Assembly (NCBI RefSeq): GCF_027744825.2
Contig: NC_071345.1
Coordinates: forward strand, 11,192,501-11,256,500
Length of the DNA: 64,000 nt
Origin: Synchiropus splendidus
Taxonomy: Eukaryota > Chordata > Actinopteri > Syngnathiformes > Callionymidae
Direction: 5' to 3'
Made by a program: the position numbers and the translations under genes
Notes under the pieces: model-generated
Database searches by the model: none
Told to the model about the DNA's origin: nothing
The model's input: only the letters and a program-made list of their open reading frames with translations
In this document: positions 1-12,258 of the stretch, piece by piece
Position numbering within the stretch: the first letter of the stretch is position 1
Layout: each line of letters starts with the position of its first letter

Positions 1-2841
1 CAAATGTACGCACCGCAGGGCTCGGTGGAGAAACTTCATTTGACCGAACTGGAGCACAGATGTCAACGCAATACAAAAACATTATGTAATAATAATGTAG
101 TAGAGACACCGTGGTCACTGACTTGAGAGTACTGAAGCGTAATGCAGACAAATGACTGGTTCTCTTGTGTTCCACCCTCTTATTGATCTATTAGGTTGGT
201 TATTAATAACAGTAGGCGCAGATGCACCTTCATTATCTGCCATGTGCCTGTGGCTAGAGCAGGAAGAGGTCTGGCTTTGTCTCACAGTGATTCTTAACAA
301 ATATTTCCAAAGCAAAGCAATTCCCCGATACAATCATATTTTTCATGTTATCTTATTTGGAATTTGGGGTGTGAAATTCAAGAGCGAGAAATCTGTGTAT
401 GTCTTTGGTGAAGGAGGATGAGGGCAATTATACCAAGAAAGGCACTGAGACAGTGAATACCTCCGTCATATTCTGTCTTTTTCTGAAAATACACCATAAA
501 AATAAGTGGATAAAGCAGCCTCCTTGACTAAAGAATAGCATTGGCTCATGGTAAAAAGTCTGAATTAGGTGACATTGCGCTACATTGGTTGAGCTCACTG
601 CAGTATACAGGAGTACTCAGATCTATGACTAGTTTGACAGGCTTTAACTGAACGTCTTGTCACTGTCGTCATGTGAATGCTGTGTTTTATGTGACCAAAG
701 GAAGGTACAAAACACCACCAAACTCAAGCATATGGACAGACGGGGAACATGGAACCATTGAGGGTCATGAGTGCAGGACGATAGAAGCTGAGGAAGGTAG
801 ATGAAGGTGTCATTCATCTCCTGAGGTCAGGAGGGGGCGTTGGCCACTGTGGTTGTTCTAAGAATACCTGTAGTCATTTGCAAATTCCATTGACATTACA
901 GTGTCCTTATTTGACAATAGCTTTTTAACGCTCAGTAGCGAGGCAAATTTCATTCCTAGTAGAAACTACAAGTGCTTCAGTTTCCTCTCAGTAAGACAAC
1001 GTGGTTGGCTAACACAGTACTTCTGCTTTTCAAAATTTATATCACACATTTCAGCAACAAACTCAAACACGCTGAAGTGCTGCAGAACTTTTGCGTCTGA
1101 ATCTCATTTTTCTGCTGCCAACATTGCACCAAAGGACCGCTCTTGACTTCACACTCTCCCATCAGATACACCGTGCACGCACACACACTATACATCGTGC
1201 GAGTGATAAAACATTTAAAATGAAGTCTGTTGAGTGCATTTCGAAAATTGGGATCACTCCACAGCTACGCCGTCTGACTCCCAACCGATGTGCTCCCTTC
1301 CTTGCTGAATGAAAAAGAGTAAAATAAGATAAATTATAATTGAATAAATCTGAATACTTTCTTCTCCAAGGCCGTGTACCATCAAAGGGATTCTGGTGCG
1401 TTCAGAGTAAATATATTCTTCTCATTTCATTTCTCACAACCCAGAGCAGGGTCTTGTGTGTGTGTGTTTTGAGAAGCAGCTGGCATCAGATCCATCACGA
1501 CAAATCGCAAAACAACTGAGGAAACCGTGAAGCCATTTCAAGAACGACGCTCTTAAGGGCAACTGGATATTTTACAGCTTTCATTCAATCACAAAAACTT
1601 ATAATCGCATCGATGCTTTCCTTGATGTACAGGAGAAGCCACTGCAAGCGTCGTTCCTGCTTTAGATGTCCCCTCAAACACTGTAGTTACCCGTATACGG
1701 TACGTTCACCTTCATGCACACACAGGTTGTAAATTGATTGACTCACAGGTGGCATTTGCTCTCCTCTCTCTTTCTCTCACTCTCTCATTGTCAGGTTCAG
1801 CTGCCATAGCAACAGAGTCTCGGGCTGGAAGGGGAGGGGGTGTGGAGAGGAGGCTGGTGATGGAACAGGTAGAGAAGTAGAAGAGATTTTTAGCAGGACT
1901 TGTCTCAAATTGACTGCTGATGAAAAGTAAAAGTGCAGAGCATTTTGCATGTCCACTTGGAACCATGTTTTTTTTTTTTTCAGTCACCCACGATTTATCT
2001 AAAAATGGTCGTGAGCATGAGTCAACAGCAGAAGAGTCACAGCCATCTTCACACTGTTGAACTATTGATTGCTGGACGGAGAAAGGAATTTGTTATTTGA
2101 CTCTTGACTAATTTCAGTCAAAAAAAATGTCCTGGTTCCACATTTGAGTCATGAATTGTCACAGCACATGAAGCAACAGAAATTCTTGGCGATAAAGTGA
2201 AACCCAGAGTGAGTTTGGATCCAATATTCCCGTCTCCCCACCGTAAGTGTATCGTACATAAATTATTTACAGCGGATCCTCAGAGGCGAATGAATGTGTC
2301 ACGAATCATCACAGAAGTGACATACATGCCGGCGCTCAGAAGTTCCTTGTTTTATTGCGAGGACTGAACCGAAAATCTCACCCAGCAGTCGTGGAAGAAG
2401 TGCTTATTTGGGTTTGGACGTTCCGCTTTATTCAAAGTGCAAATGTAATAGCTGAAGTGTAATTGGAAACTCTATTGGCTCGCAGGCCATTTCCAAATAC
2501 TGTTAGCAAACTATTCAAACACTGCTAAAATGAAACTTTCAGAGACAACTATATTCATTAAATCGATGTCCGCTCCCATCACGTCTAGTGGCTCACTCAC
2601 CCAATCATATGGAGTGTTTACAATCGCCTCCAACAAACGTGACCAACACATCCTCAGTCCCATGGCAAAATATCCTGAGATCCAATACTGACAATACAAG
2701 ACAAAGGCAGTCTTCAGTGATGCATCTTGGCACATTGATAGAGAGAAACGTAAAAAAGACAGATGTTTGCAAGTGATATAGACACCATCCCCACACCATT
2801 GAAACACCTGTGTACATGTCAACACAGAAGGCTGCCTTTGT
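1..2841. other. Unassigned noncoding sequence
   Basis: No frame here has codon bias, a recognisable domain or paired splice signals. The stretch is AT-moderate, with a pyrimidine-rich run (CT repeats, about 1760-1787) and a 14-base T run near 1967-1980. Short open frames of 60-138 codons occur on both strands, but overlapping frames and a lack of familiar motifs make them look like chance openings. A CCATAGCAAC match (half of an RFX X-box) occurs near 1803, which is weak evidence on its own. It could be intergenic or intronic. Confidence 0.6.
1760..1787. repeat. CT-rich simple repeat
   Basis: A short imperfect CT/CTTT run directly visible in the sequence. It explains the arginine/glutamate-rich frame on the opposite strand at about 1712-1987, which should not be taken as a gene. 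Confidence 0.7.
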
Positions 2842-2912
2842 AGTCAGTATAGGACGCAAAAGTCCACTTTCCCAACGCCAATATATTACACCATGGGAGT
2901 GAGGATGTGTTG
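2842..2912 (+). repeat. Short dispersed repeat, copy A (partner at 23.3 kb)
   Basis: About 70 bases match 23327-23398 in the same orientation. The shared core is GACGCAAAAGTCCACTTTCC, followed by a diverged AATATA-TAC--CATGGG-GA-GATG segment; by eye roughly three quarters of positions agree. Flanking sequence on both sides does not match, so this is a dispersed element or a fragment of one rather than a segmental duplication. No terminal inverted repeat or target duplication is evident, so the family is not assigned. Confidence 0.65.
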
Positions 2913-5900
2913 TGAGGGCTACTAAATGTCCATGCTTCAATGAGAGACCTTCATGCATTGGTTCCTGCAGAGCTTCCTTGATATTAAGGTGGCCTGCCTT
3001 GACTAACTTGACCAACAACACAACGTATTCTCCTTTTGCTTAGCTGACACGAAGCTATAAATATGTCACTCAGTACACTCAGCCACGCTCTTTTTTTTCC
3101 CCTCAATCGTACAGTACACTATTTAACCCCAAGTTAAAACTGCCCCCGTCAGTGAAAATCGAGCAGCAATCTGCGGACGGGAAGGAGTCTAACTTCGGTT
3201 TTGAGGAGCACGTTTCCGACACGGCGCAATACCCCATGGCACAAAATTAGGTGAGAGATATGTTAGATTTACCATTGCCACTGAACCCATTCACTGCAGG
3301 TACAAGTCTTGATAAGCTTATCTGACGTCGTAGCGCATTTCTTCCTGGAAAAAATCTCAGAACTCTGCCCAACAAGACTACGAAGTGCACTATCAATCCA
3401 CACAAAACATACAAAAACTTTTCGTCCGCAAGATAGTTCAATTAAACCAATACACTCTGGATCTAAAGATTTCTCCCTGCTACTCTTGAAAAACCAGTCA
3501 ACCTCTTATCAGTGAATCAAATTCCACCTGTCGAATAGTTCCAGGGAGGGAAACAGATAACGCACCTTAAGCCATGGTGGTCGCGGTTGTTCATATCATC
3601 TGGTGAATCTTCACTAATCTACTCCCCCAAAGAGCATCTAGAGGCAGATCTGACAACAAATCTCTCACCCACTGCCGGAGGGTGGCCTTCAGTTGTGGTA
3701 TTTCTCCCAAATGCAGGATTAGAAAGCAAACACTGTGTCAGAGCTTTTTCAATGACGTGTGTAAAACATTTCCCTTTACAACCAGACGGGGTTAGAGATG
3801 TGTCTCATATCGTGGAAGTTACAACCGCGATCCGCAGAGACTCACTGGTTTTCATTAAACTTTTAAGCGCTCAATGAATATTTGATCATCCACAGTCCAT
3901 ATGATGGGAAAGGTTCAGATCACAACATGATACATGATGCTGTTTAAATCACATAACAGCGTGCGAATCCAACCTGTGTCTCATTTAGTTGCCGGGTAAT
4001 AGCAAGGCAGGAAGGTAGAACTCCCGCACCCTCCGGACTGAAACATAACTTCCTGCTGTGATGCAACATTACTGCTTACTGTTCCGCTAATTTAGCCGTC
4101 ATTTCACCCTTTCATGTTTACTCAGTAATCACTGGATGAGCTATTGTTATTCGCACAGCGTTTGCAATGTCTAGAATTCAAACATCCAAGAAAAATAGCG
4201 TTAAATGAGGGAGAAAAACAAACCGCATTCTAAAATGAAAATTCAAAACGGTTTCCACGCAGCGTCGCAGTCGGTAGCCTTGGAAATGAGTTGTGTTCAG
4301 TTTGACTCACACGACTAATACGGTGAAACTAATAAAGAAAGGTTGAAGTCATGTGTTTAGACACAGTGAACATGCAGGACTAAGATCACAAATGTGAGCC
4401 CACACAGCCAAACAGAGCAACGAAGTCGCCAGAAACGGCGACATCATCGAGCTAGATCTACAAGTGCTGGGCCCAGAGCAACATAATTCAGATTCTCCAT
4501 GCAGCAAAGATGAATGCATTCTTCAGCGCTTCGGCGAAAACGGCAGAAAGAAAAGTCTTTTATAAGTAATAGCTACTTGTAGTTTCCTGCCATGCAATTA
4601 AGCTCCTCGGCCGCTCGTCCACTTAATGTGACACGTTTCAAACCTAAGTACTTCAAGCTCAAAGAAGCCATCGAATGAAATCTATCATTGATTGGAATCA
4701 TGACAAATGTCGTAATTATCATGTTTATTTTTCTCCCTCTTCGGGAGGCTGTTGCCTCAGGATAAATGTGCGAAGACGACATCATTTACTGGGAACGCTG
4801 CTGTGAAAACAAGATGGAGGTTGGCTGTGGTGCCAGTCGCAGGCCGGGCCAGGAATAAATACCATGCAAGGAGCTGACTGTACGTCTCTGTTCTAATGGA
4901 TACTCTCATATATCCCTGCTTGCACTCGGGGAAGTAACACTGGCACAAGCAAAGAAAAGACTATGAATGTGTATCTCTTTCAATGTCAATCCACCTCGTG
5001 CTGCGTTTTCTGATGAGGGCGCCTTTAAAGATAAGTGTATAAAAGAAATATGAGCACCGAGTCTCCTGCTGCCTCTGATGAATAAGACAATTGATCATTT
5101 TATTTATGGCCTATAAAAGCAGAGCTCTTAAAAAGCAGAAGGTCACAGGACTGAGGAGGAGAACATGCTATGAACCTCTGGAGGATCCATCCATTGATTA
5201 TGTTTTTAATTGTCTCGGCACGGGGTCTCGCTCAGGGACGCTTTAACTGATGGGTTGAGGTCCTTGTGCAACTCTGGTTGGAGACACTGCTCTTTTGGTG
5301 TCAAGTTTTTACCAGGTTTGTGATGACCTCAGTCGCCATGCATGGATCGCCCATCAGCTTATCATCCATGCTCACTGTAACAATTGTCACTGGGATAAAG
5401 CTCATGAGGTGCACCTCCGTCTCTGACGGTTCTAACAGCGGCCACCGAAGTTTGGTGGGGCATCATCAATGGTCGATGTAGTTGACTGGAATGGACTGTT
5501 AAATTAGAGTTGTGACATCACCGCAAAGCAGCACACGAGGAGAAATGGTTTTGGCAGCATTGCGACCTACAACATGGTCAGTACGGTATGTTCTGGGTCG
5601 CTCCGCAATGGAATCCTAACTTGGATGCTGTTACCAAAGAGATCACTCGAAAAAAAATGAATGGAAGTCTATGGTGAGATCAAGGTTATTTTCTGGTCCA
5701 CTTTGCCTCATGCGATGGATCACGTGCTGCGCCTCAGTTTAAAAGCTAAATAATGACGTGAGTTTCGTCTACGTTTGTCGTGTCGTTTGTGATTTATTTG
5801 ATTGTGAAAATACATAATTATTTAGTGTCGCATATATGATGTCACAGCAGAATCCAACAGCGCCTATGCTAAGGCTAAGGCACATGCTTAAAATACTAAA

Positions 5901-5957
5901 CTAACAAAGGCAGAAGATAGCAAACATTAGCTGACATGGTTAAACACTCCTGCCAGC
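2913..5957. other. Unassigned noncoding sequence
   Basis: No supported gene. A 96-codon plus-strand frame at 3587-3877 has no recognisable motif and no splice context. The stretch around 5000-5160 is AT-rich with several TTTATTTATGG/CTATAAAAG-like words and could include regulatory sequence, but nothing decides this. No transposon ends were found. Confidence 0.55.
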
Positions 5958-5958
5958 T

Positions 5959-6015
5959 GGCTCTCACTCGATAGTTGACCAACTATCTCACTCGATAGTC
6001 GGTCAAGTGAGAGCC
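5959..6015. repeat. Compound inverted/direct repeat
   Basis: The 10-base arm GGCTCTCACT (5959-5968) is matched by its exact reverse complement AGTGAGAGCC (6006-6015), and the arms extend inward through TTGACC / GGTCAA. Between them the word CTCACTCGATAGT occurs twice as a direct repeat. The first copy also forms a small perfect hairpin, ATAGTTG-AC-CAACTAT (5971-5986). The local sequence can thus form either one long imperfect stem or a short internal hairpin. The function is unknown; it may be a remnant of a palindromic MITE or a local duplication-inversion product. Confidence 0.6.
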
Positions 6016-9000
6016 TGCAAGGAGCATTGTAGTTCGCTACCAAATACTCTCCATTGGCTCCTGTTCATATTTTTCATTAGCTAAGGTCCCATGGAGCGGA
6101 AGTAGATGTGCGTGACTTCTCATGAGGTCACCAGGCTCCTGACGTAGTCAGCTACATAAGTTTTAGAGATGTTTACACCCTTCACTAGTGATACTCTTCC
6201 TCATCTGGCAGAGCATCATTGCTTGTTTTTGTTCTGAATTTGACACTATCCCGGCATTTCACAGTCACACTACCCCTATCAGAGCTTTAACCAAGAATCC
6301 GCTCTAGGATGTGCTTCTTGTAGAGTCGTCACTGTGAGTGGACACACTGTCACTACGCGGTCCCACTATAAGATCTCCATCAGAGCATGAATATTCACTC
6401 TCTTGCGCTGTCTTAATCCTACTGAGTTACTAAAACCAGACATTTTTTTAAACTCCAAAACACTTTCGTATGTTGCTCAGATTTAAGATGCAGGTAGCCG
6501 CCATCTGCTTGCCTGAGGCACCAGATTTGCAGATTGGCTTGTCGCAATTTCGCACTCAAAGGTTTAAAGCTAACCATAAATCGAGTTCTGAGAGAGCATG
6601 AATACTCCCAAATACTTTAGTCCTGTGAATAAAAGTGGGGCAGAGAAGACAACAGAAAGCTCATTCCATTGCTTTGCTTGAAGAACTGACATGAAGAAAT
6701 AATGGTTTGAAACAATGTCATCCCAACCTTTGCTCAGGTCTGACTTGCACTTGGATGGATATCACCTGATTCAACGCTTGAGTGACGTAGCAGTATTGTG
6801 TGATGTGAATCGCCGGCTCTGCTGCTCATGAAACATTTAAATCAAGTGACTTATGTAACTATATTGTTATATTGTTGTAAGAATTACAGGCTAACTCTCA
6901 CTGGCGTTTGACATTTCCTGAACGTTAATTACTGCATACTCAGCTACTATTGTCACACCTGGCTGAGCTCCAAAATGATCACGCCTTTCAAATAACGAGT
7001 CGCCAGGAGCGACTCTGCGACACAGAAACGATCACGTTCCAAATTTTGTGCCTGCGTTTTGCTCAAGTAGCATTTCGCTTAGCTGCTCGTGCAGCGCCGC
7101 AACATCATTGTCAAAACATTCTCATTTATTTCTCTCTCTCGCTCGCTCTCTCTGTCGCAAGCACAGATGGGAGACGAAAACAGAAACAACACTCAAAGCC
7201 AAAACAAAGACTATTTAGAGTAGTCGATCATGTATTATTAATGAGGACAAGATTTGTTCCCATAATTGAAATGCCTGTTTGCTGGTTTGTACCAGGCCAA
7301 GAGGCGCTTTCATTCTTCAGTACTTCATGATGGCACTCGGAGGATAAAGGAGTACACGTGCTAAAAACAGCTGATCATCAAGCTCGGCTGACTGATACGG
7401 AGATCAATGAAAATAACATTGATCGAGGAATAAAGCCAGCTTGTAAAGTCAATACCAACGATCCATCCGATTACTGACTGATTTTGGTGAATGACTGTCC
7501 CAGCGATCTCTTATTCCGCGATCAACGAGTGGCCACTCAAAAGCAACATAAGCCGAGAGACAAGAGCGCGGAGCATTAGACTAACATCAAGTCAATGTTC
7601 ATGACCTTAAATCCCTCCGGTCAATCCCACGTCACCCAGAGGCAAATGCACTCACATCTCAGGGTTTCCGCTACATGTAAATATGAGAGGCTTCCGAAAA
7701 GCCTCTTTTTAAAATCTCACGTGATAAAACCGATTAAACCTAAGCGGAAACAGACAGATAACACATCATGGAGGTAGACATGAATATGATGGTATTCTGT
7801 GTGTTTTTCACAGAAAATTCCAGGAAGGAACTTCGTCATGACTGAGGTCTGTTGCTCGCGGAACTCAAGTGGCACATTCAGGCGGAGCGCTTGAGATCGG
7901 CAGCAGATTGAAGAAAGATTTACTTGTGATGATTAAAAACAAGCGTTTTTAGTGTCACCAATTCCGTAAATGTCAAAACACTTCCCTCTGCTTCCTTGTT
8001 TCTCCATTGCTCCTTGAATGGCTGTGTTCTGTTCCATGCCACAGTTTCAAAAAATCCTGATGGAAACCCTGCATCTTGAATGGGAATCCAGGATTTAAAC
8101 ACATTATAAGCCATTTTCCACACTATTTCAATGTGTTACGAACACTGCAGAAAGCATTGAAGTAGTTAAGTTTTTTTTTTCTGTAGCATACTTGAACCAG
8201 TAAAAAACATTCTAGACTGTACTCAAAGAAGCCCAGCTAACATTAACTATAATGATGAAGAATGAATTGTGCATGACTAAGGAGTGGGAATGCCTTGTTA
8301 TTTACTCAGAAGTGCAGGTTTAATGTTGACCGCTGTCCATTTGGTTGGGAGTGCTAAAAGTCATTGCACAACCGTAGTGGGAATACTGGCCATTCTGAGA
8401 GGTGGGAGCTGGTGATCGGGGTCAGAGGAGGTCAGGTCTGATATCAGGCCACAAGTGCAAATAATCTCTTGGCTCACTGGACTGCACTTCTCAGTTGAAA
8501 GAGGAAAGAAATTGACCACCAGGGTTGGACCCCTGAGGAGAACCCTATGACTCGTACTCTTGGGGGCAAAAAAAATCCTCCGTCTGCAAGTCTGGTCTGC
8601 CTCAGATATAAGGTTAGGAGCTTGGTCGTCGGTGAGGAGCTCAAAGGTGAACCACAGCTCCATGTCCAAACATTGGCCATAAAATGCACCAGAATGTTTT
8701 CATGGACATGAAATACAAGACTGAAACCTTATAATTCTGGATAAGAACAAAGACATTACAATGGCAAAACCAAACAACTGAGCGCTATTTCCCTGCCGGT
8801 GAAAACAACTGCAGCAAAAAGCCACTGCAGTATGAATCCCTACAGAAGTGCGGAGAATTATGAATGAAAAAGTTGTTCAAATCCAGATAAGCAAATATAT
8901 TAGAAAGCACTTGCAAAAATAAATTGACTGCTGAGGTTCTAATGAGCTCCAATCTGACATGGCAAAATCCAAGAGGAACTGAATTACAACCATAAATGAG

Positions 9001-10729
9001 TATTGCTATTCCAAAGCACGGCCTTAATTAACGATTCATATTTCATGCTGTATTAATTCAAAATGGTATGTATTAAACTCAAACATGGGTAATGAATATC
9101 GTTCGAAGGTGGAGTGCAATGTCACCATATTTTTCCGTCCATGAATTCAGAGGGAAACCTGATGAGAATGCACAGCGCGGCGCTAGAAAGAGGCTTGAAA
9201 ATGGCTTCAGTTCTAAGGTTCGTCGAAAACTTGACAATGAAAAAGTGGCCACGAGCTTCAGCCAGACTTCAAAAGGGCACCAGAGGATGTGAGCTCTCCA
9301 AGGTGCTGAAGAGAAGGAGCTGACAGAACGAATGTCCTGGTTGTCTCGTAAATATCCGCCGCTCTGCAAGCGTTTTGTAAATGAGTGGAAGGCAAATGAA
9401 AGACTAAAAGATGAGTGCACCGCGAGGAGCGAGCTGCTCCTGTAATGGTGACCTCAAGATTCCGTCATGCCTTTGGTAGCTGAAGTGCCTGTTTTTACTT
9501 CATTAACCTTGAGCCTTGAACTTTAAGTGAGAACATTTGAATCTCGACAAGAATGTGGATTAGCTCTTGTGCAATAGTTCTCAGTAGGAAACCATTTGAA
9601 CACCTTTACAGCAAGCAGACACACTGGAAAGAAGGGGCAGCATAGATGTGATCGGCGGATACGGAAGCTAAAGTAATTCTGAAGCATCAAGTTAGCGTAC
9701 GTGTCTTCAGGAAAGTTGATGATAAACATGCTGAGCTATTTTCACTCGGTTTCACAGCAATGAACTGACAGCATGCCGCTCTCTGACAAGTCCAAGTCAG
9801 GTATGAACTTTTCCCTCAAGTGGAGACGCATCTGGGGGATTTTGTTCAGGAGTGAGATGAAATTGGATATGATAAAAAGACAATGTGAGCAATGTTATGA
9901 CAGACACGGCGCTGTCAGGAACATTTTAGTCAAAAATAAATAATGTAGCGTCGACGCGACAGGATGGCGCGCGCTGAGGGATCCCGGATCTCTCACAAGT
10001 CTGTGTCGGAAGCTTAAAAATGAGAGCGACGACTCTGTTCCCGCTTCTGTGAAATTACATAAACAAGGTTACCGAACAGAGCCTGCCTCAATGATAACAG
10101 GATGGCATTGATGAGTCAGAAGATTACTCAGGAGGAGCGGGGGAGGAGGTGGGTTATGACTTGTGAGCAAGCTGTTGCGCAGGGCAGCTGCGCCATTTGA
10201 ATAGCGTTGTATTCAGCAAATATGAAACGTGCTGACAAAACAAAGCATCCATCTTATCACAGAGGATGGTGGGGCAGATCAGATAAGGTGTGTAGCTCCC
10301 CTTCATGTCACTTCAACACCTCCTAGATGAGATCCATCCCAAGGTCAGCCAGGCCAAAGGGCTGATCCATTACCCCGGCATGTATTGTCAAAAACATCCA
10401 TCTGACAAATGATGAATAATTTCCAGCCATTCGGCCCTGATTCTATCCTCAAGTCAATATTTAATATCCCTTTAGCCGAAGCACAGATTGGCTGCTGAGC
10501 TACTCTCATGCTCCATCGGGGCAACTGAGCCGCAGAGAAGCCGGGGAAAATAAAGTGTCATACAATTCAATTGTGAGCAATGCTAGTGACTTGGAACCAA
10601 TGTGTGAGTGTGAGCGTGTGTACATCTCTATTATAAGAGTGTCACCTTGCCAATGTCAACGAGGTGCTTCAGCTCGCGCTTCTCTGGTCAAACATCGCAG
10701 CTCTCTGCTCCGTTCTCGCTGTTTTTCTT
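6016..10729. other. Unassigned noncoding sequence
   Basis: No gene or mobile element could be supported. There is a CT-rich run at about 7131-7155. AT-rich, moderately word-complex stretches at 8860-9080 contain several TTAATTAA/ATTAAT-type motifs and might include conserved noncoding sequence. Open frames of up to 126 codons lack codon bias and splice sites. Confidence 0.5.
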
Positions 10730-11096
10730 GGTCATGGCTCCGCCGGCTATATGCTAATGGGATGATAGCGTATGTTAAGAGGAATTTGCAGCGGAATATT
10801 AATGCAGCACCACCATATTTAATGTGGTGTTGGCATTTATTTGCTCCATTGTTTTGTAAATCCGCAGCAAAGTGCGTCGGAATTAATGCATAATGCATCT
10901 TGTTAACTCACGGCACATTAGCCTGTGAAATCCCTCAACTTACTGCAGAATTATGAATATCCGCATTGATTTTAATGCGGCTTACGACGAAAACCTCTCA
11001 AGTTAGTAGATCAAGGTCGGGCTTAAATCAATTATACATGCAAAGTGGATGTTATTAATTTGCTTGCTTATTTGTGTGGATGCTTAAGTGGTCATA
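10730..11096. promoter_or_regulatory. Candidate conserved noncoding element (homeodomain-motif rich)
   Basis: This AT-rich block has an unusual density of TAAT/ATTA words for the neighbourhood, including TTAATGCAG, TTTAATGTGG, a near-palindrome AATTAATGCATAATGCAT (10881-10898, which contains an octamer-like ATGCATAAT), TTTTAATGCGG, AATCAATTAT and TTATTAATTTGC. It contains no simple repeats or transposon ends. Homeodomain and POU proteins are known to bind such motifs, and vertebrate developmental enhancers often have this composition. That it is an enhancer is inference: conservation cannot be measured from one sequence. Edges are approximate. Confidence 0.3.
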
Positions 11097-11929
11097 TTGC
11101 TTCTGAATATCATTACGTCAAGTGATACCGCGTGTCATGTTGTGTCTGGCGCAGCAATGGCGTGACTGCAGTCGCCACCGTGGAATCCAGATTCTGCAGA
11201 ATTGTGCCGCCGAGCAACATGTTTAGCTGATGCTTGCAACCTATAATGGCAGAGCTGCGTTTGTGTGTGTCGTGCAAACGTCCGTGTGAGTTAGTGCGTG
11301 ATTTGCCCTTCCACGTGTGTGTCAGCGTGTGATTAACAGCCAACAGTGCAGCCGTGTTTTTGCCTTGTGCTCGTGCATCATCATGGGAAATGACAAAAAG
11401 ATGGCAGGGGCTGTGGGTGAAAACTGTTTTGCTCCAGATGAACACAACACAAAACATGCTTTTCAGGTTGCCTCATAAATGTCACACCATGTGTTGATGT
11501 CTATTGACCACGGAAAGAGCCAATTCAAACCACCGTGTATTTGAGTCAAAGCAAAACAGTTGGGCTGTCAATAGAAGTTTAATTTATTACGCATTGCATT
11601 AATAATTCAGTACAAATTTAACTTAATATTTAGTGTGGTGGCTTCCCAAAGGGGAGTTGAAAAGCAGTTAAGGGATTCCTCTTAAAGGTATCACCCCACA
11701 GTCTTAACATTGTCCCCTGGGAACAGAAAAGTGACTTTCTTTATGTCCAGTGCAGTGAAACATCAACTGGTGTGACCAGGACTGAGGACAATCTCTCAAT
11801 CTCTCCAGATATGATGCACGTACATCTAGATCCATATTTGAAGAAGACCAAAAACTGTTCACTTTAAGATTTGACTGATCATTTTTAAAGGCCATTTTGG
11901 CTACATTGTGGAACTGCTGACCCCCTTCT
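11097..11929. other. Unassigned noncoding sequence
   Basis: Noncoding sequence between the TAAT-rich block and the LINE fragment. The last 250 bases may belong to the same degenerate retrotransposon, but no reverse transcriptase motif can be read there, so the LINE boundary was placed at 11930. Confidence 0.5.
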
Positions 11930-12258
11930 AGCCACAGATCCTCACAGATCCTCAGGTGGGTCTCAGCCAGTTGTCCCTAAGTCTAGACCTAAATTTAGAG
12001 GTGCCTTTTCTGTCAGGGCTCCTCCACTCTGCAACAGTCTGCCAGAGGAGGTCTGACACACAACTTGCAACACCGCCTTTAAATCCCTGCTAAAAAGTCA
12101 TGCATTTGCATTTATGGAAAGTCCTCCAAACATTTCCTTAGTTCTCGCTCACTGAAGGCCTAGTCATCCACCTACGTGGTCAAGCGAGCACAAACACTTC
12201 ACTGTTTTGCCTGTAAAGCCTTCTGAAAAGTGCTATATAAATAAAGCTTTATTATTAC
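11930..12258 (+). mobile_element. 3' end of a degenerate non-LTR retrotransposon (LINE)
   Basis: In the frame ending at the TGA at 12054-12056, the translation carries the tail typical of the C-terminus of fish LINE ORF2 proteins. There is a VVPKSRPK segment, then AFSVRAPPLCNSLP, which matches the family pattern AFSxxAPRLWNxLP with the tryptophan replaced by cysteine, then a KSLLKSH segment after the stop. Downstream is a 3' UTR ending in GTGCTATATAAATAAAGC and a short ATT run, the usual tail of these elements. The premature TGA, the altered W and the absence of upstream RT motifs show a dead, 5'-truncated copy. The clade is not assigned. A second copy of the tail only is at 46567-46625. Confidence 0.7.

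Noticed and set aside
3587..3877. 96-codon plus-strand frame
   Set aside because: No motif, no splice sites, and no similarity to the transposon proteins I know.
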